This document shows positions 7,691-15,921 of a stretch of 64,000 nt of DNA, piece after piece. Position numbers and translations under genes: made by a program. This DNA comes from Streptomyces sp. CB01373 (GTDB lineage Bacteria > Actinomycetota > Actinomycetes > Streptomycetales > Streptomycetaceae): positions 434,001-498,000 of the forward strand of contig NZ_NNBK01000002.1 of the NCBI RefSeq assembly GCF_002803075.1. Direction: 5' to 3'. Position 1 is the first letter of the stretch. Each line of letters starts with the position of its first letter. A model generated the notes under the pieces. That model was not told the DNA's origin. It did not search any database and worked only from the letters and a program-made list of their open reading frames with translations.

Positions 7691-9445
7691 CTACGCCGAC
7701 TCCCGCCAGCCGTTGGTGATCGGCAGGCGCCGGTCCTTCCCGAAGCCCTTCGCGGAGATCTTCGTGCCCGGCGGGTACTGGCGCCGCTTGTACTCGGCCG
7801 TGTCGACCATGCGGAGCGTCTTCACGACCAGCTCGCGGTCGTACCCTGCCGCGACGATCAGATCGGCGCCCTTGTCCTGGTCGACGTAGAGCTCCAGGAT
7901 CGCGTCCAGCACCGGGTAGTCCGGCAGCGAGTCGGTGTCCACCTGGCCGGGGCGCAGCTCCGCGCTCGGCGGCTTGGTGATGGAGTTCTCCGGGATCGGC
8001 GGGGTCTCGCCCCGCTCGGCCGCGGCCCGGTTGCGCCACTCGGCCAGCCGGAAGACCGACGTCTTGTACACGTCCTTGATCGGGCCGTACGCGCCCACCG
8101 AGTCGCCGTACAGCGTCGAATAGCCCACCGCCAGCTCCGACTTGTTGCCGGGTGCGAGGACGATGTGGCCCTCCTGGTTGGAGACCGCCATCAGCAGCGT
8201 GCCGCGCAGCCGGGACTGGAGGTTCTCCTCGGCCAGACCCGTCAGGCCCAGGGAGCCCATGTAGGCGTCGAACATCGGGGCGATCGGGACGGTGCGGAAG
8301 TTCAGGCCGGTGCGGCGTGCCAGCTCCGCGGCGTCGTCCCTGGAGTGCTCGGAGGAGTACTTGGACGGCATGGAGACGCCGTACACGTTCTCGGGGCCCA
8401 CCGCGTCGCAGGCGAGCGCCGCGACCAGCGCGGAGTCGATGCCGCCGGACAGGCCGATCAGCACGGAGCGGAAGCCGTTCTTGCGCACGTACGCGCGCAG
8501 GCCCACGACCAGGGCCGTGTAGACCTCCTCGTCGTCGTCCATGCGCGCGGCGTACCCGTCGGCCGGCTCCGGCTCGTAGGCGGGCAGCGGCTCGTCGGAC
8601 AGCACCACGCGGTCGATGCGCAGACCGTCGTCGACCACGCCCGTGGGCGCGTCCACCGAAGCGGCGGGCAGGTCCAGGTCCAGCACCATGAGGTCCTCGG
8701 CGAACTGCGGCGCCCGCGCGACCACCTCGCCGTCCGGGGAGACCACGATCGAGTCGCCGTCGAAGACCAGCTCGTCCTGCCCGCCGGTCATGGCGAGGTA
8801 GGCGAGGGTGCAGCCGGCCTCCTGGGCCCGCTTGCGGACCAGGTCGAGGCGGGTGTCGTCCTTCAGACGCTCGTACGGCGAGGCGTTGACCGAGACCAGC
8901 AGCCCCGCGCCCGCGCTGCGCGCGGCCGGCACCCGGCCGCCGTCCTGCCACAGGTCCTCGCAGATGGCGAGCGCGACGTCGACGCCGTGCACGCGCAGGA
9001 CCGGCATGGTGTCGCCGGGGACGAAGTAGCGGAACTCGTCGAAGACGCCGTAGTTGGGCAGGTGGTGCTTGGCGAAGCTCAGCACCACCTCGCCGCGGTG
9101 CAGCACCGCCGCCGCGTTCTGCGGCGCGCCGGCCGGCATGCCGTACTTCGGCTGGGCGGTCTCACCGCGGTCGAGGTGGCCGACGAGCACCGGCAGCTCC
9201 CCGAGGCCCTCCGCGGCGAGCCGGGCGGCGAGGGCGCGCAGCGCGGCGCGGGACGCCTCCACGAAGGACGACCTGAGGGCCAGGTCCTCGACGGGGTACC
9301 CGGTCAGCACCATCTCCGGGAACACCGCGAGGTGTGCTCCGCGCTCGGCGGACTCCCGGGCCCGGCGGACGATCGCCTCGGAGTTCCCGGCGAGGTCTCC
9401 GACGCGCGAGTCGATCTGGTTCAGAGCGAGACGTAGTTGAGGCAC
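7691..9445 (-). CDS. nadE: Glutamine-dependent NAD+ synthetase
   Basis: Last step of NAD synthesis: amidation of nicotinic acid adenine dinucleotide with ATP, using ammonia from glutamine. The 584-aa protein has an N-terminal nitrilase-type glutaminase domain (residues about 1-270) with the triad Glu44 (VFPEMVLTGYP), Lys126 (FAKHHLPNYGVFDE) and Cys162 (ALAICEDLW). The C-terminal synthetase domain has the PP-loop LSGGIDSALVAALA. The GTG at 9445 begins the family sequence VPQLRLALNQIDSRVGDLAG. A longer frame extends to 9730 but runs through the repeat region upstream. A TACACT box 6 nt before the GTG suggests a leaderless mRNA. Confidence 0.95.
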   Translation of the reverse strand: MPQLRLALNQIDSRVGDLAGNSEAIVRRARESAERGAHLAVFPEMVLTGYPVEDLALRSSFVEASRAALRALAARLAAEGLGELPVLVGHLDRGETAQPKYGMPAGAPQNAAAVLHRGEVVLSFAKHHLPNYGVFDEFRYFVPGDTMPVLRVHGVDVALAICEDLWQDGGRVPAARSAGAGLLVSVNASPYERLKDDTRLDLVRKRAQEAGCTLAYLAMTGGQDELVFDGDSIVVSPDGEVVARAPQFAEDLMVLDLDLPAASVDAPTGVVDDGLRIDRVVLSDEPLPAYEPEPADGYAARMDDDEEVYTALVVGLRAYVRKNGFRSVLIGLSGGIDSALVAALACDAVGPENVYGVSMPSKYSSEHSRDDAAELARRTGLNFRTVPIAPMFDAYMGSLGLTGLAEENLQSRLRGTLLMAVSNQEGHIVLAPGNKSELAVGYSTLYGDSVGAYGPIKDVYKTSVFRLAEWRNRAAAERGETPPIPENSITKPPSAELRPGQVDTDSLPDYPVLDAILELYVDQDKGADLIVAAGYDRELVVKTLRMVDTAEYKRRQYPPGTKISAKGFGKDRRLPITNGWRESA

Positions 9446-9451
9446 GCGCCC

Positions 9452-9457
9452 AGTGTA
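9452..9457 (-). promoter_or_regulatory. -10-like box of nadE, probably leaderless
   Basis: On the minus strand TACACT is followed by 6 nt and then the GTG start of nadE. No Shine-Dalgarno sequence is present in the gap. The -35 region is poor. Confidence 0.45.
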
Positions 9458-9675
9458 ATCGTCAGAGCGACGCGATAGCCGGGCCCGACGATGTGGCCCG
9501 CCCCACGCCGCCCCGCCCGCGGCGCCACCGCGCGCCGACTCGGAACGCCCCGCCGACACCAGCACCGGCCCTGACCACCCCGCGCCGCCCGGCGCGCACC
9601 GGTGGTACCTGCGGCGCAGACCGGCGTGAGCCCGGGCGCCTGCGTCGGTCTGCGCGGGCCGGGTCCCGAGTCGGG

Positions 9676-9920
9676 CCCGGCCGCGCTGCGCCGATTCCCG
9701 GGCGGCTTCCGGGCCGGGGTCCGCGCTCACGGGCTGGTGTCCGCGGCCCGTGTGGGCCCGTGTCCGGCCGCGCTGCGCTGGTGCCTGGCGGCTTCCGGGC
9801 CGGGGCCGCCTCCGCTTCCGCGCCGCTGCCTGCGGCCTGTGCCCGGCCGACCTGCGCCGATTCCCGGGCGGCTTCCGGGCCCGGGCCCGTGCTCACGTGC
9901 CGGTGCCTGCGGCCCGTGCC
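9676..9920. repeat. Three imperfect tandem copies of a 79-87 bp GC-rich unit
   Basis: Copies begin at 9676, 9763 and 9842. Each runs CCGGCCGCGCTGCGC, then a variable part, then GGCGGCTTCCGGGCC, then a tail ending GCGGCCCGTG or close to it. The 667-bp space between nadE (ends at 9445) and the sedolisin terminator contains no convincing gene; long minus-strand frames through it read as Gly/Arg/Ala/Pro-rich repeats and are best explained by the repeat itself. Confidence 0.75.
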
Positions 9921-10057
9921 GGCCCCTGCCTGCCCGGTCGGTCCCCGTCGGACAGGGGCGTCCCCACACGCCCGGCCGTACCCCGGCCGACCGAGGTGGC
10001 CGTGCCCCGCGCCGCCTGCCGAGGCGGACGGCCCCGCTCGTGTGGAGGCGCCTGCAC

Positions 10058-10098
10058 GCGTGTGCCCGCCCCCCCCGGGTGGAGGGGCGGGCACACGC
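10058..10098. terminator. Terminator of the sedolisin gene
   Basis: A perfect 15-bp stem (GCGTGTGCCCGCCCC / GGGGCGGGCACACGC) with an 11-nt loop lies 15 nt beyond the sedolisin stop codon. Confidence 0.8.
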
Positions 10099-10112
10099 AT
10101 GTTCTGCCGGGG

Positions 10113-12050
10113 TCAGCGGCGGGGGTAGGACTCGACGTAGCCGGGCGCGGGCGAGCCCACGCCGGTGACGGTGTCGTAGCCCTTGACCGCCTGGAGCGAG
10201 CTGTCCTTGCCGAGGCTGCGGACGGAGTAGCTCAGGCCGTCCGCGGCGTCGACGCCGTTGACGTAGTCGACCCGCGCGACCGCGAGGTCCTTGCCGGTCG
10301 GCCGGTCCACCACGTCGTGGTACACCTTCGAGCCGTACTTGGAGTAGATCGCCGGGTTGGCGAAGCCGATCGCCTTGCCGCCGCGGGCCTCCTGGGCGAG
10401 TGCCTGGACGGCCGCGATGACCGGCGCGGCCAGCGAGGTGCCGCCGATGCGGTACTCGCTGTACTTCTCCGAGCCGTTCGGGAAGGTCTGCGTCTGGCCC
10501 ACCAGGAAGCCGGTGTTCGGGTCGGCGATCGCCGCGATGTCCGGGACGACGCGGTTGCCGGCCTTGTTGTTGGCCGTGGCCAGCGCCTTCGGCACCACGT
10601 TCTTCTGGTACGACGGCTGCGGAACCGTCCTGCTGGTGCCGCCGCCCGCGCCCGAGGTGAACGCGCCGGGGAAGCCCGCCCAGCTCTTGCCGTCCTTGGA
10701 CAGCGAGGCCTTCTGGGTGCCCCAGCCGGTCTCCCACAGGTACTTGTGGCCCTTGCCGACGGCCAGCGAGGTACCGCCGACGGCGGTCACCCACGCCGAG
10801 TTGGCCGGGGTGTCGACCTGCTTCGTACCGGTGTTCGCGACCTCGTCGCCGTCGTCGCCGGAGGAGAAGTAGAAGCCGATGCCCTCGACCGCTCCGAACT
10901 GGAACACCTGGTCGTAGGCCGCCGCGACGTCCGGCGTCTCGTTGGCCTCGATGTCGCCCCAGGAGTTGGAGACGATGTCGGCCAGGTGGTTGTCGACGAT
11001 CTTGCTCAGCGAGTCGAGCAGGTCGTCGTCGTAGCAGGACGCGGCGCCCACGTAGACGACGTTCGCGTCCGGCGCGACCGCGTGCACGGCCTCGACGTCG
11101 AGGGTCTCCTCGCCGTACCAGCCGGCCGCCCCGCACTCCTCGGTGTCCGTGTAGCCGGCCGGGAGCACCTGGCGCAACTGGCCCGTCTTCCAGGGCTTGT
11201 CGCCGTTCTTCTTCGCGTAGGTGGCCGCGTCGTAGGCGATGGTCGGCGAGGCGTAGGCGTCGGTGATGGCGACGCGGACGCCCTTGCCGGTGTACTTGCC
11301 CGCGCCGTAGGCGGACCGCAGCTCCTTGCCGGTGTAGCCCTTGACGGCGTACGGGACCTTCTGGCCGTACGCGGAGGGCAGCGTGCTCGCGACGTTGGAG
11401 CCGTGGTATGTGGAGAACGGCCCGGAGTTCTTGAAGACGTCGTCCGGCGGCGGCAGTTGGTCCTTGTGCTTCGCCTTGTGCGGGGCGTTGTCCAGGCCGG
11501 TGACGGTCAGGACGGCGCCGTTCAGGGAGGCCGGCACCGACGCCGTCTGCGCCGGGGCGCGGTAGGTCCTCGAACCCTTGGCGAAGTTGTGCAGCTGGGT
11601 GCCGAACGCCTTCTCGACGGCGGCGACGTCACCGGAGACGGCGACGTAGTGCGGGGTCACGGAGGTGACCTTCAGCCCCGACGACGCCAGCCACGACTTC
11701 ACGGCGTCCACCTGGGCCTGCGTCGCGCCGAAGCGCGCCTGCGCCTCCTCGGCGCTCAGGTGCTTGCCGTACGAGGCCGACGACGGGTCGGAGACCGCCG
11801 CGGCGTACTGGGCGAGGCCGGCGGCGTCCCGTCCGGCCAGGTAGACCCGGGCGCGGACCTGGGAGCTGTCCGAGGTGGCGCCCTTGTCCGCCGTGGCCGT
11901 CGCCCAGACGGGCTTGGTGCCCGCGAGCGTGCTGCGGCTCGGGTGGTCCGCAGCGTGCGCGGGTATGCCGAGCGCCAGTGCGCCGGCGAGCAACGGCAGG
12001 GTCGCCGCCAAGCTCACTCCGGCGCGCGCTGTGGCACGGTTGGATCTCAT
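10113..12050 (-). CDS. Secreted pro-kumamolisin/sedolisin (S53) serine protease
   Basis: A 645-aa extracellular serine-carboxyl protease. The signal peptide ends around residue 33 (ALGIPAHA). A pro-domain of the pro-kumamolisin type follows (about 40-200: RVYLAGRD, YGKHLSAEEAQARFG). The S53 catalytic domain then shows Glu314 and Asp318 (EETLDVE), the region DIVSNSWGD, and the nucleophile Ser539 in GGTSLAAP. S53 enzymes are usually active at low pH after removal of the pro-domain. The start has GGGGG 4-9 nt upstream. The gene is monocistronic with its own terminator; a small palindrome lies about 120 bp upstream. Confidence 0.95.
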   Translation of the reverse strand: MRSNRATARAGVSLAATLPLLAGALALGIPAHAADHPSRSTLAGTKPVWATATADKGATSDSSQVRARVYLAGRDAAGLAQYAAAVSDPSSASYGKHLSAEEAQARFGATQAQVDAVKSWLASSGLKVTSVTPHYVAVSGDVAAVEKAFGTQLHNFAKGSRTYRAPAQTASVPASLNGAVLTVTGLDNAPHKAKHKDQLPPPDDVFKNSGPFSTYHGSNVASTLPSAYGQKVPYAVKGYTGKELRSAYGAGKYTGKGVRVAITDAYASPTIAYDAATYAKKNGDKPWKTGQLRQVLPAGYTDTEECGAAGWYGEETLDVEAVHAVAPDANVVYVGAASCYDDDLLDSLSKIVDNHLADIVSNSWGDIEANETPDVAAAYDQVFQFGAVEGIGFYFSSGDDGDEVANTGTKQVDTPANSAWVTAVGGTSLAVGKGHKYLWETGWGTQKASLSKDGKSWAGFPGAFTSGAGGGTSRTVPQPSYQKNVVPKALATANNKAGNRVVPDIAAIADPNTGFLVGQTQTFPNGSEKYSEYRIGGTSLAAPVIAAVQALAQEARGGKAIGFANPAIYSKYGSKVYHDVVDRPTGKDLAVARVDYVNGVDAADGLSYSVRSLGKDSSLQAVKGYDTVTGVGSPAPGYVESYPRR

Positions 12051-12169
12051 AGAACCCCCTGCGATGCGTTCGCATGTGTCGCAATGAGTGGTTGGCTCTC
12101 GCGCGATCCCCGCGGCGCCCGCGGCGGTTCGGCCCCGAATGGATCACACGAACGGGGTCACTCTTCCTG

Positions 12170-12182
12170 ATGAACCGTTCAT
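12170..12182. promoter_or_regulatory. ATGAAC-C-GTTCAT palindrome upstream of the sedolisin gene
   Basis: A 13-bp inverted repeat about 120 bp upstream of the sedolisin start, extended by CTGA/TCAG at its edges. The 305-bp space 12051-12355 otherwise holds only a small CCCCACG/CGTGGGG hairpin near 12251-12269 and the 20-bp tandem repeats. Function unknown. Confidence 0.3.
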
Positions 12183-12290
12183 GTCAGGGGAATGAGAAGA
12201 CCAAGAGAAACCCAAAGAACCAGCCGCACAGGGGGAATTGAGGCTTTCATCCCCACGTCGTGCGTGGGGATACGTGTGGCGAAGGAAGTG

Positions 12291-12370
12291 ACCGGGTCCC
12301 GAACGGGCTTCCGGGTCGGGAACGGGTCGTCCGGGTCAGGAACAGGGCGCTCGGGTCACGAACGGGGCGC
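12291..12370. repeat. Four tandem copies of a 20-bp unit at the 3' end of the DUF305 gene
   Basis: Units begin at 12291, 12311, 12331 and 12351, with the pattern CCGGGTCnnGAACgGGgcgy. The last unit covers the stop codon and last codons of the DUF305 gene (stop at 12356-12358), so the array grows out of the coding end. Confidence 0.8.
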
Positions 12371-12988
12371 CGCGCCAAGCTCCTTGAGCATGTCGGCCAT
12401 CAGCCGCAGCTCCGACCGCTGCGACGCGACCATGCCCCGCGCGAGCCGCTTCTCCACACCGACCGCGCAGCGGGCGACACAGCCCTCGGCCATGTGGACC
12501 CCGCCCTTGTGGTGGTCGGTCATGAGCCGGAGGTAGAACACCTCGGCCTGCCTGCCGTCGAGTTCGCCCAGCTCGCGCATCTCGGTGTTCGTCGCCATGC
12601 CGGGCATCAGCGCGCCGTCCTCGCCCGCGGGCATGCCGCCCATGCCCATCCACGCCATCGGCGGCTTCGCCGACACCTTCGGCAGCTCCCACAGGTCGAG
12701 CCAACCCAGCAGCATGCCCCGCTGGTTGGCCTGCGTCTGCGCGATGTCGTAGGCGAGACGGCGCACTTCGGTGTCCGTGGTGCGGTCGCGCACGATGAAC
12801 GACATCTCGACCGCCTGCTGATGGTGGACCGCCATGTCCCGGGCGAAGCCGGCGTCCGCCGAATCGGCGGCGGGCACCGTCACGGCGGAGCGCGCCCCGC
12901 CGCTGTCCTCGGCGACCGCGTACGTGATCGCCCCCGTCGCCACCAGGGCCGCCGCCGCGGCCCCGGCGATCAGCCCGATGTGCCTCAC
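12356..12988 (-). CDS. DUF305 family protein, membrane-anchored
   Basis: A 210-aa protein with one N-terminal membrane helix or signal segment (residues about 4-27) and an extracytoplasmic DUF305 domain. The family hallmark His pairs are present: FARDMAVHHQQAVEMS early and LMTDHHKGGVHMAEG late, with a methionine-rich stretch (MAWMGMGGMPAGEDGALMPGM) between. His/Met-rich DUF305 proteins are thought to bind metal, perhaps copper, but the function is not established. The GTG start at 12988 overlaps the stop of the DUF3105 gene as GTGA, so the two are translationally coupled and probably act together outside the membrane. Confidence 0.88.
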   Translation of the reverse strand: MRHIGLIAGAAAAALVATGAITYAVAEDSGGARSAVTVPAADSADAGFARDMAVHHQQAVEMSFIVRDRTTDTEVRRLAYDIAQTQANQRGMLLGWLDLWELPKVSAKPPMAWMGMGGMPAGEDGALMPGMATNTEMRELGELDGRQAEVFYLRLMTDHHKGGVHMAEGCVARCAVGVEKRLARGMVASQRSELRLMADMLKELGAAPRS

Positions 12989-13671
12989 CGGTCGAGACCG
13001 CCCGTGCAGGTGGCTCCCGGCTCCGGCGTCTGCGGGCCCTGGACGAACTCGGAGAGGAACTTGTCCACGTGCGGGTCGTTCGCGCCCGTCACCGAGCGCT
13101 GGTGCGCCCAGGCGGACAGCATGAGGGGGTCCTTCTGGTCCTCGACCGGGCTCATCAGCGTGTACGGGGTCTTCCTCACCTTCGCCGCGAGCGCGGCCAC
13201 GTCCGCCTTGGACGCCTTGCTGTTGTACGTCACCCATACGGCGCCGTGCTCCAGCGCGTGCACGGCGGCCTCGTTCTTCACCGGTTCGGAGTACACGTGA
13301 CCGTTGCAGTTCTGCCAGACCGGGTTGTGGTCGCCGCCGACCGGGGGCTCCATCGGATAGGTCACCGGGGCGGTGGTGTGGTTGCGGTCCAGCGTGCCCT
13401 TCCACGTCCGTACGCCGTCCGCACGGGTGACGAAGCGCCCTTCGCCGCCGCCCTTCTCACCGCCCTTCCCGTCGCTCGCAGCGGCCGGCGCGGCGTCCGA
13501 GGATCCCGAGTTCAGCAGCACCACGCCGCCGGTGACCAGCGCGGCCACGACGACCGTGCCCGCGGCCATCGCGAGCCACCGGTTGCGCCGCTCACGGACG
13601 CGCTGCGCCCGGCGCATCTCCTCCATGCGGGCCTTGTGCTGTTCGGTACCGGTCCGGGGCGCGGCATCCAT
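12985..13671 (-). CDS. DUF3105 family membrane protein
   Basis: A 228-aa protein: a charged cytoplasmic start (HKARMEEMRRAQRVRERR), a single membrane helix at about residues 33-53, a short low-complexity linker (GKGGEKGGGEG), then an extracytoplasmic DUF3105 domain with YPMEPPVGGDHNPVWQNC, a conserved His/Cys-containing segment, and ALEHGAVWVTYNS. The gene is first in a two-gene unit with the DUF305 gene (GTGA overlap). The co-occurrence of these two domains and their His/Cys/Met content suggests a shared extracytoplasmic metal- or redox-related role; this is inference. Confidence 0.88.
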   Translation of the reverse strand: MDAAPRTGTEQHKARMEEMRRAQRVRERRNRWLAMAAGTVVVAALVTGGVVLLNSGSSDAAPAAASDGKGGEKGGGEGRFVTRADGVRTWKGTLDRNHTTAPVTYPMEPPVGGDHNPVWQNCNGHVYSEPVKNEAAVHALEHGAVWVTYNSKASKADVAALAAKVRKTPYTLMSPVEDQKDPLMLSAWAHQRSVTGANDPHVDKFLSEFVQGPQTPEPGATCTGGLDR

Positions 13672-13809
13672 GGCGGAGTCCTTCGTGGGGGAGGGCGGTC
13701 GGACGTGGCGGTCGGGTGGGGCATGCGGGTGCGGCGTGCGGGAGCTGTGCGTGCCCGAGGGGCCCGCTGATCGTAGTGGGACGGAGGCGTCCGCTGGGAG
13801 ACCGCCGAT

Positions 13810-13841
13810 AAGTTGAACGACGGATGCGTATTACCTACCCT
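13810..13841 (+). promoter_or_regulatory. Promoter and candidate autoregulatory site of the NsrR-like gene
   Basis: TTGAAC (13813-13818) and TACCCT (13836-13841) are separated by 17 bp. The ATG follows 7 nt later with no ribosome site, so the mRNA is probably leaderless. The 23 bp at 13810-13832 match the hmp candidate operator (15655-15677) at 14 of 23 positions, including GGATGC..ATT-like right half. It overlaps the -35 and spacer, which would suit repression. Confidence 0.55.
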
Positions 13842-13848
13842 GGCCCCC

Positions 13849-14292
13849 ATGCGGCTGCTGCGCTCCACCGACATGGCGCTGCGCGTCCTGATGCGGCTCG
13901 CGGTCGCCGGCGAGTCGAGCCCCACGACCCGGGAGGTCGCGGACGACATGGGCGTGCCGTACACGCACACCGCGAAGGTGGTCGCCGAACTCCAGCACCG
14001 CGGTCTGCTCGCGGCCCGCCGCGGCCGCGGCGGCGGACTGACGCTCACCGAAGCGGGCCGCAACGCCTCGGTCGGCGCCCTCGTGCGCTCCCTGGAGGGC
14101 GAGGGCGACGTAGCCGACTGCGAGGGCAGCACTCCCTGCCCGCTCAGCTCCGACTGCCGCCTGCGCGGGGCCCTGCGCCGGGCCCAGGAGGCCTTCTACG
14201 CCGCCCTCGACCCCCTCACGGTCGCCGACATGGTCGCGTCCCCGACGGGACCGCTGCTGCTGGGCCTGCCCGCCATGCGGCGGGCGACCTGA
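13849..14292 (+). CDS. nsrR: Rrf2-family iron-sulfur regulator, NsrR-like
   Basis: A 147-aa nitric-oxide-sensing type repressor. It has an N-terminal winged helix (TREVADDMGVPYTHTAKVV, RRGRGGGLTLT) and three cysteines at 91, 97 and 103 in C-X5-C-X5-C spacing. Asp8 is also present. In Streptomyces coelicolor NsrR the [4Fe-4S] cluster is held by exactly this set (three Cys plus Asp8), as known from published work. The gene is convergent with the flavohemoglobin gene, the classic NsrR target. I chose the ATG at 13849 because it begins the family sequence MRLLRSTDMALR; a longer frame from 13813 would run over the promoter. Confidence 0.88.
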   Translation: MRLLRSTDMALRVLMRLAVAGESSPTTREVADDMGVPYTHTAKVVAELQHRGLLAARRGRGGGLTLTEAGRNASVGALVRSLEGEGDVADCEGSTPCPLSSDCRLRGALRRAQEAFYAALDPLTVADMVASPTGPLLLGLPAMRRAT

Positions 14293-14339
14293 TCGGGTCC
14301 GGTGCCGGGAGCCCGGAAGGTTCCCGTACGAGCACACGA

Positions 14340-14379
14340 AAGGCCGGCCGGGACGGTGTGAACCGCCTCGGCCGGCCTT
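14340..14379. terminator. Bidirectional terminator between nsrR-like gene and hmp
   Basis: An 11-bp perfect stem (AAGGCCGGCCG / CGGCCGGCCTT) with an 18-nt loop, centred between the convergent stops at 14292 and 14402. Confidence 0.75.
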
Positions 14380-14401
14380 CGCGGCACGTCGGCCGGATCG
14401 C

Positions 14402-15592
14402 TCAGGCGGCCGGCTGGGCCAGCCACAGGTCCGGGCCGAAGACCTCGTAGTGGATGTCGGCCGGGGACACGCCCTTGCCGATCAGCTGCTCGCGCACCGC
14501 CCGCATGAAGGGCAGCGGACCACACAGGTACGCGCGCGTGCCGGCCGGGACCTCGACGTCGCCGAGGTCGACCAGGCCGGGCCGCCCGGCCCCTTCGGCG
14601 TCCTGCTCGTAGAAGAAGACAGGCCGCGCGTCCGGCAGCTTGGACGCGTACGCCTGGTGGTCGGAGCGGAGCGCGTGCGCGGTGGGCGAGCGGTCGGCGT
14701 GGACCACGGTCACCGGGGCGCGGTGACCGGCGAGGGCGAGCTGCTCCAGCATGGCGATCATCGGGGTGACGCCGATGCCCGCGGAGGCGAGCAGCAGCGG
14801 TGCCTCGGTCTCCTCGATGACGAGGTCGCCGTACGGGGCGGAGAGCTGGAGGACGTCACCCACGCGCACGTGTGCGTGCAGGTGGTTCGAGACCTCGCCG
14901 TCGGGCGTCGTGGCGTCGCCGGCCACCCGCTTGACGGCGAACTGCCGCTCCGGCGATCCGGGGGCCGCGGTGAGGCTGTACTGGCGGATCTGGCGGGCCC
15001 CGTCCGGGAGCTCGACGCCGACCGAGACGTACTGGCCGGCCCGGTAGCCGGGCACCGGGGCCCCGTCGGCGGGGCGCAGCCTGAAGGTGGCCACGTCCGC
15101 GGTCTCCTCGGCCCGCTCGACGACCTCCCACGCGCGCCAGCCCCGCTGCTCGCTCTGCTCGTACAGGCGCTTCTCGATGGCGATGAGGGCGTTGGCCATC
15201 AGCCAGTAGACCTCGGTCCAGGCGTCGGCGACCTCCGGGGTCACCGCGTCGCCGAGCACCTCGGCGATGGCCGCGAACAGGTGCTCGTGGACGATCGGGT
15301 ACTGCTCCGGAGTCACCCCGAGCGACGCGTGCTTGTGGGCGATGCGCTGGAGCATCAGGTCGGGCCGCTGGTCCGGGTTCGCCACGAGGTGGGTGGCGAA
15401 GGCGGCGATGGAGCCGGCCAGAGCCTGCCTCTGGGTGCCGGCGGCCTGGTTGCCGCGGTTGAACAGGTCGCGCAGCAGTTCGGGGTGGGCGTCGAACAGT
15501 CTGGCGTAGAAGCGCTCGGTGATCCGCTCGATGGCCGCGCCGACGGCGGGGAGGGTGGCGCGGACGGTTGCTGCTGACTGCTCGGACAGCAT
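14402..15592 (-). CDS. hmp: Flavohemoglobin, nitric oxide dioxygenase
   Basis: Cytoplasmic detoxification of nitric oxide to nitrate using NAD(P)H, FAD and heme. The 396-aa protein has an N-terminal globin domain (residues 1-140; proximal His in RIAHKHASLG) and a ferredoxin-reductase domain with the FAD motif RQYSLT, the nucleotide motif ASAGIGVTPMI, and CGPLPFM near the end. The length equals the family norm. The ATG at 15592 has GAGGAG upstream. An 11-1-11 inverted repeat 63-85 bp upstream of the start is a good candidate for NsrR control. The 5' region also carries repeated CTCGAT/CGATCG words. Confidence 0.96.
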   Translation of the reverse strand: MLSEQSAATVRATLPAVGAAIERITERFYARLFDAHPELLRDLFNRGNQAAGTQRQALAGSIAAFATHLVANPDQRPDLMLQRIAHKHASLGVTPEQYPIVHEHLFAAIAEVLGDAVTPEVADAWTEVYWLMANALIAIEKRLYEQSEQRGWRAWEVVERAEETADVATFRLRPADGAPVPGYRAGQYVSVGVELPDGARQIRQYSLTAAPGSPERQFAVKRVAGDATTPDGEVSNHLHAHVRVGDVLQLSAPYGDLVIEETEAPLLLASAGIGVTPMIAMLEQLALAGHRAPVTVVHADRSPTAHALRSDHQAYASKLPDARPVFFYEQDAEGAGRPGLVDLGDVEVPAGTRAYLCGPLPFMRAVREQLIGKGVSPADIHYEVFGPDLWLAQPAA

Positions 15593-15654
15593 GGGGACTC
15601 CTCGATGACTCGATCGGACGGGCTCGATCGCTCGACTGATCGAAACGGTATTGA

Positions 15655-15677
15655 AACTTGCATTTGAGATGCAAATT
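15655..15677. promoter_or_regulatory. Candidate NsrR operator of hmp (11-1-11 inverted repeat)
   Basis: The 23-bp site AACTTGCATTTG...CAAATT has complementary 11-bp arms around a central base (15666), with a single mismatched pair. Its TTGCAT/ATGCAA core resembles the ATGCA-type half-sites known for NsrR in other bacteria. It overlaps the likely -35/-10 spacer on the hmp strand (CAATAC about 15 bp away). Confidence 0.65.
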
Positions 15678-15921
15678 AAAGCGGCGTGGTTTCGGTCACG
15701 TGGGTGACGGATCGGCCATTACGGATGACGGTGCGAGCGGGCAAGATGGGCGGCAGAGCGGTACACCTGCCGTACGCGGGGCGATCGCCTCACGTGGCGG
15801 CCGGGCGACAGGGCTCCGCAACACGTGCGAAACGCGACCGTGGTGGGATGCTCAGGTGCCCGACGGTCTCCCGTGACAGCGCACACAGGCGGCCTGACCA
15901 GCAAGGATGGGAAAGCGGAAG

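Noticed and set aside
9446-9730. N-terminal extension of nadE to 9730
   Set aside because: The NAD synthetase family starts at the GTG at 9445; the extension runs through the repeat region and the candidate -10 box.
9462-10100. Repeat-encoded Gly/Pro/Arg-rich protein upstream of nadE
   Set aside because: The repeats are not a multiple of three in period (87 then 79 bp) and all frames look alike, so non-coding repetition is the simpler reading.
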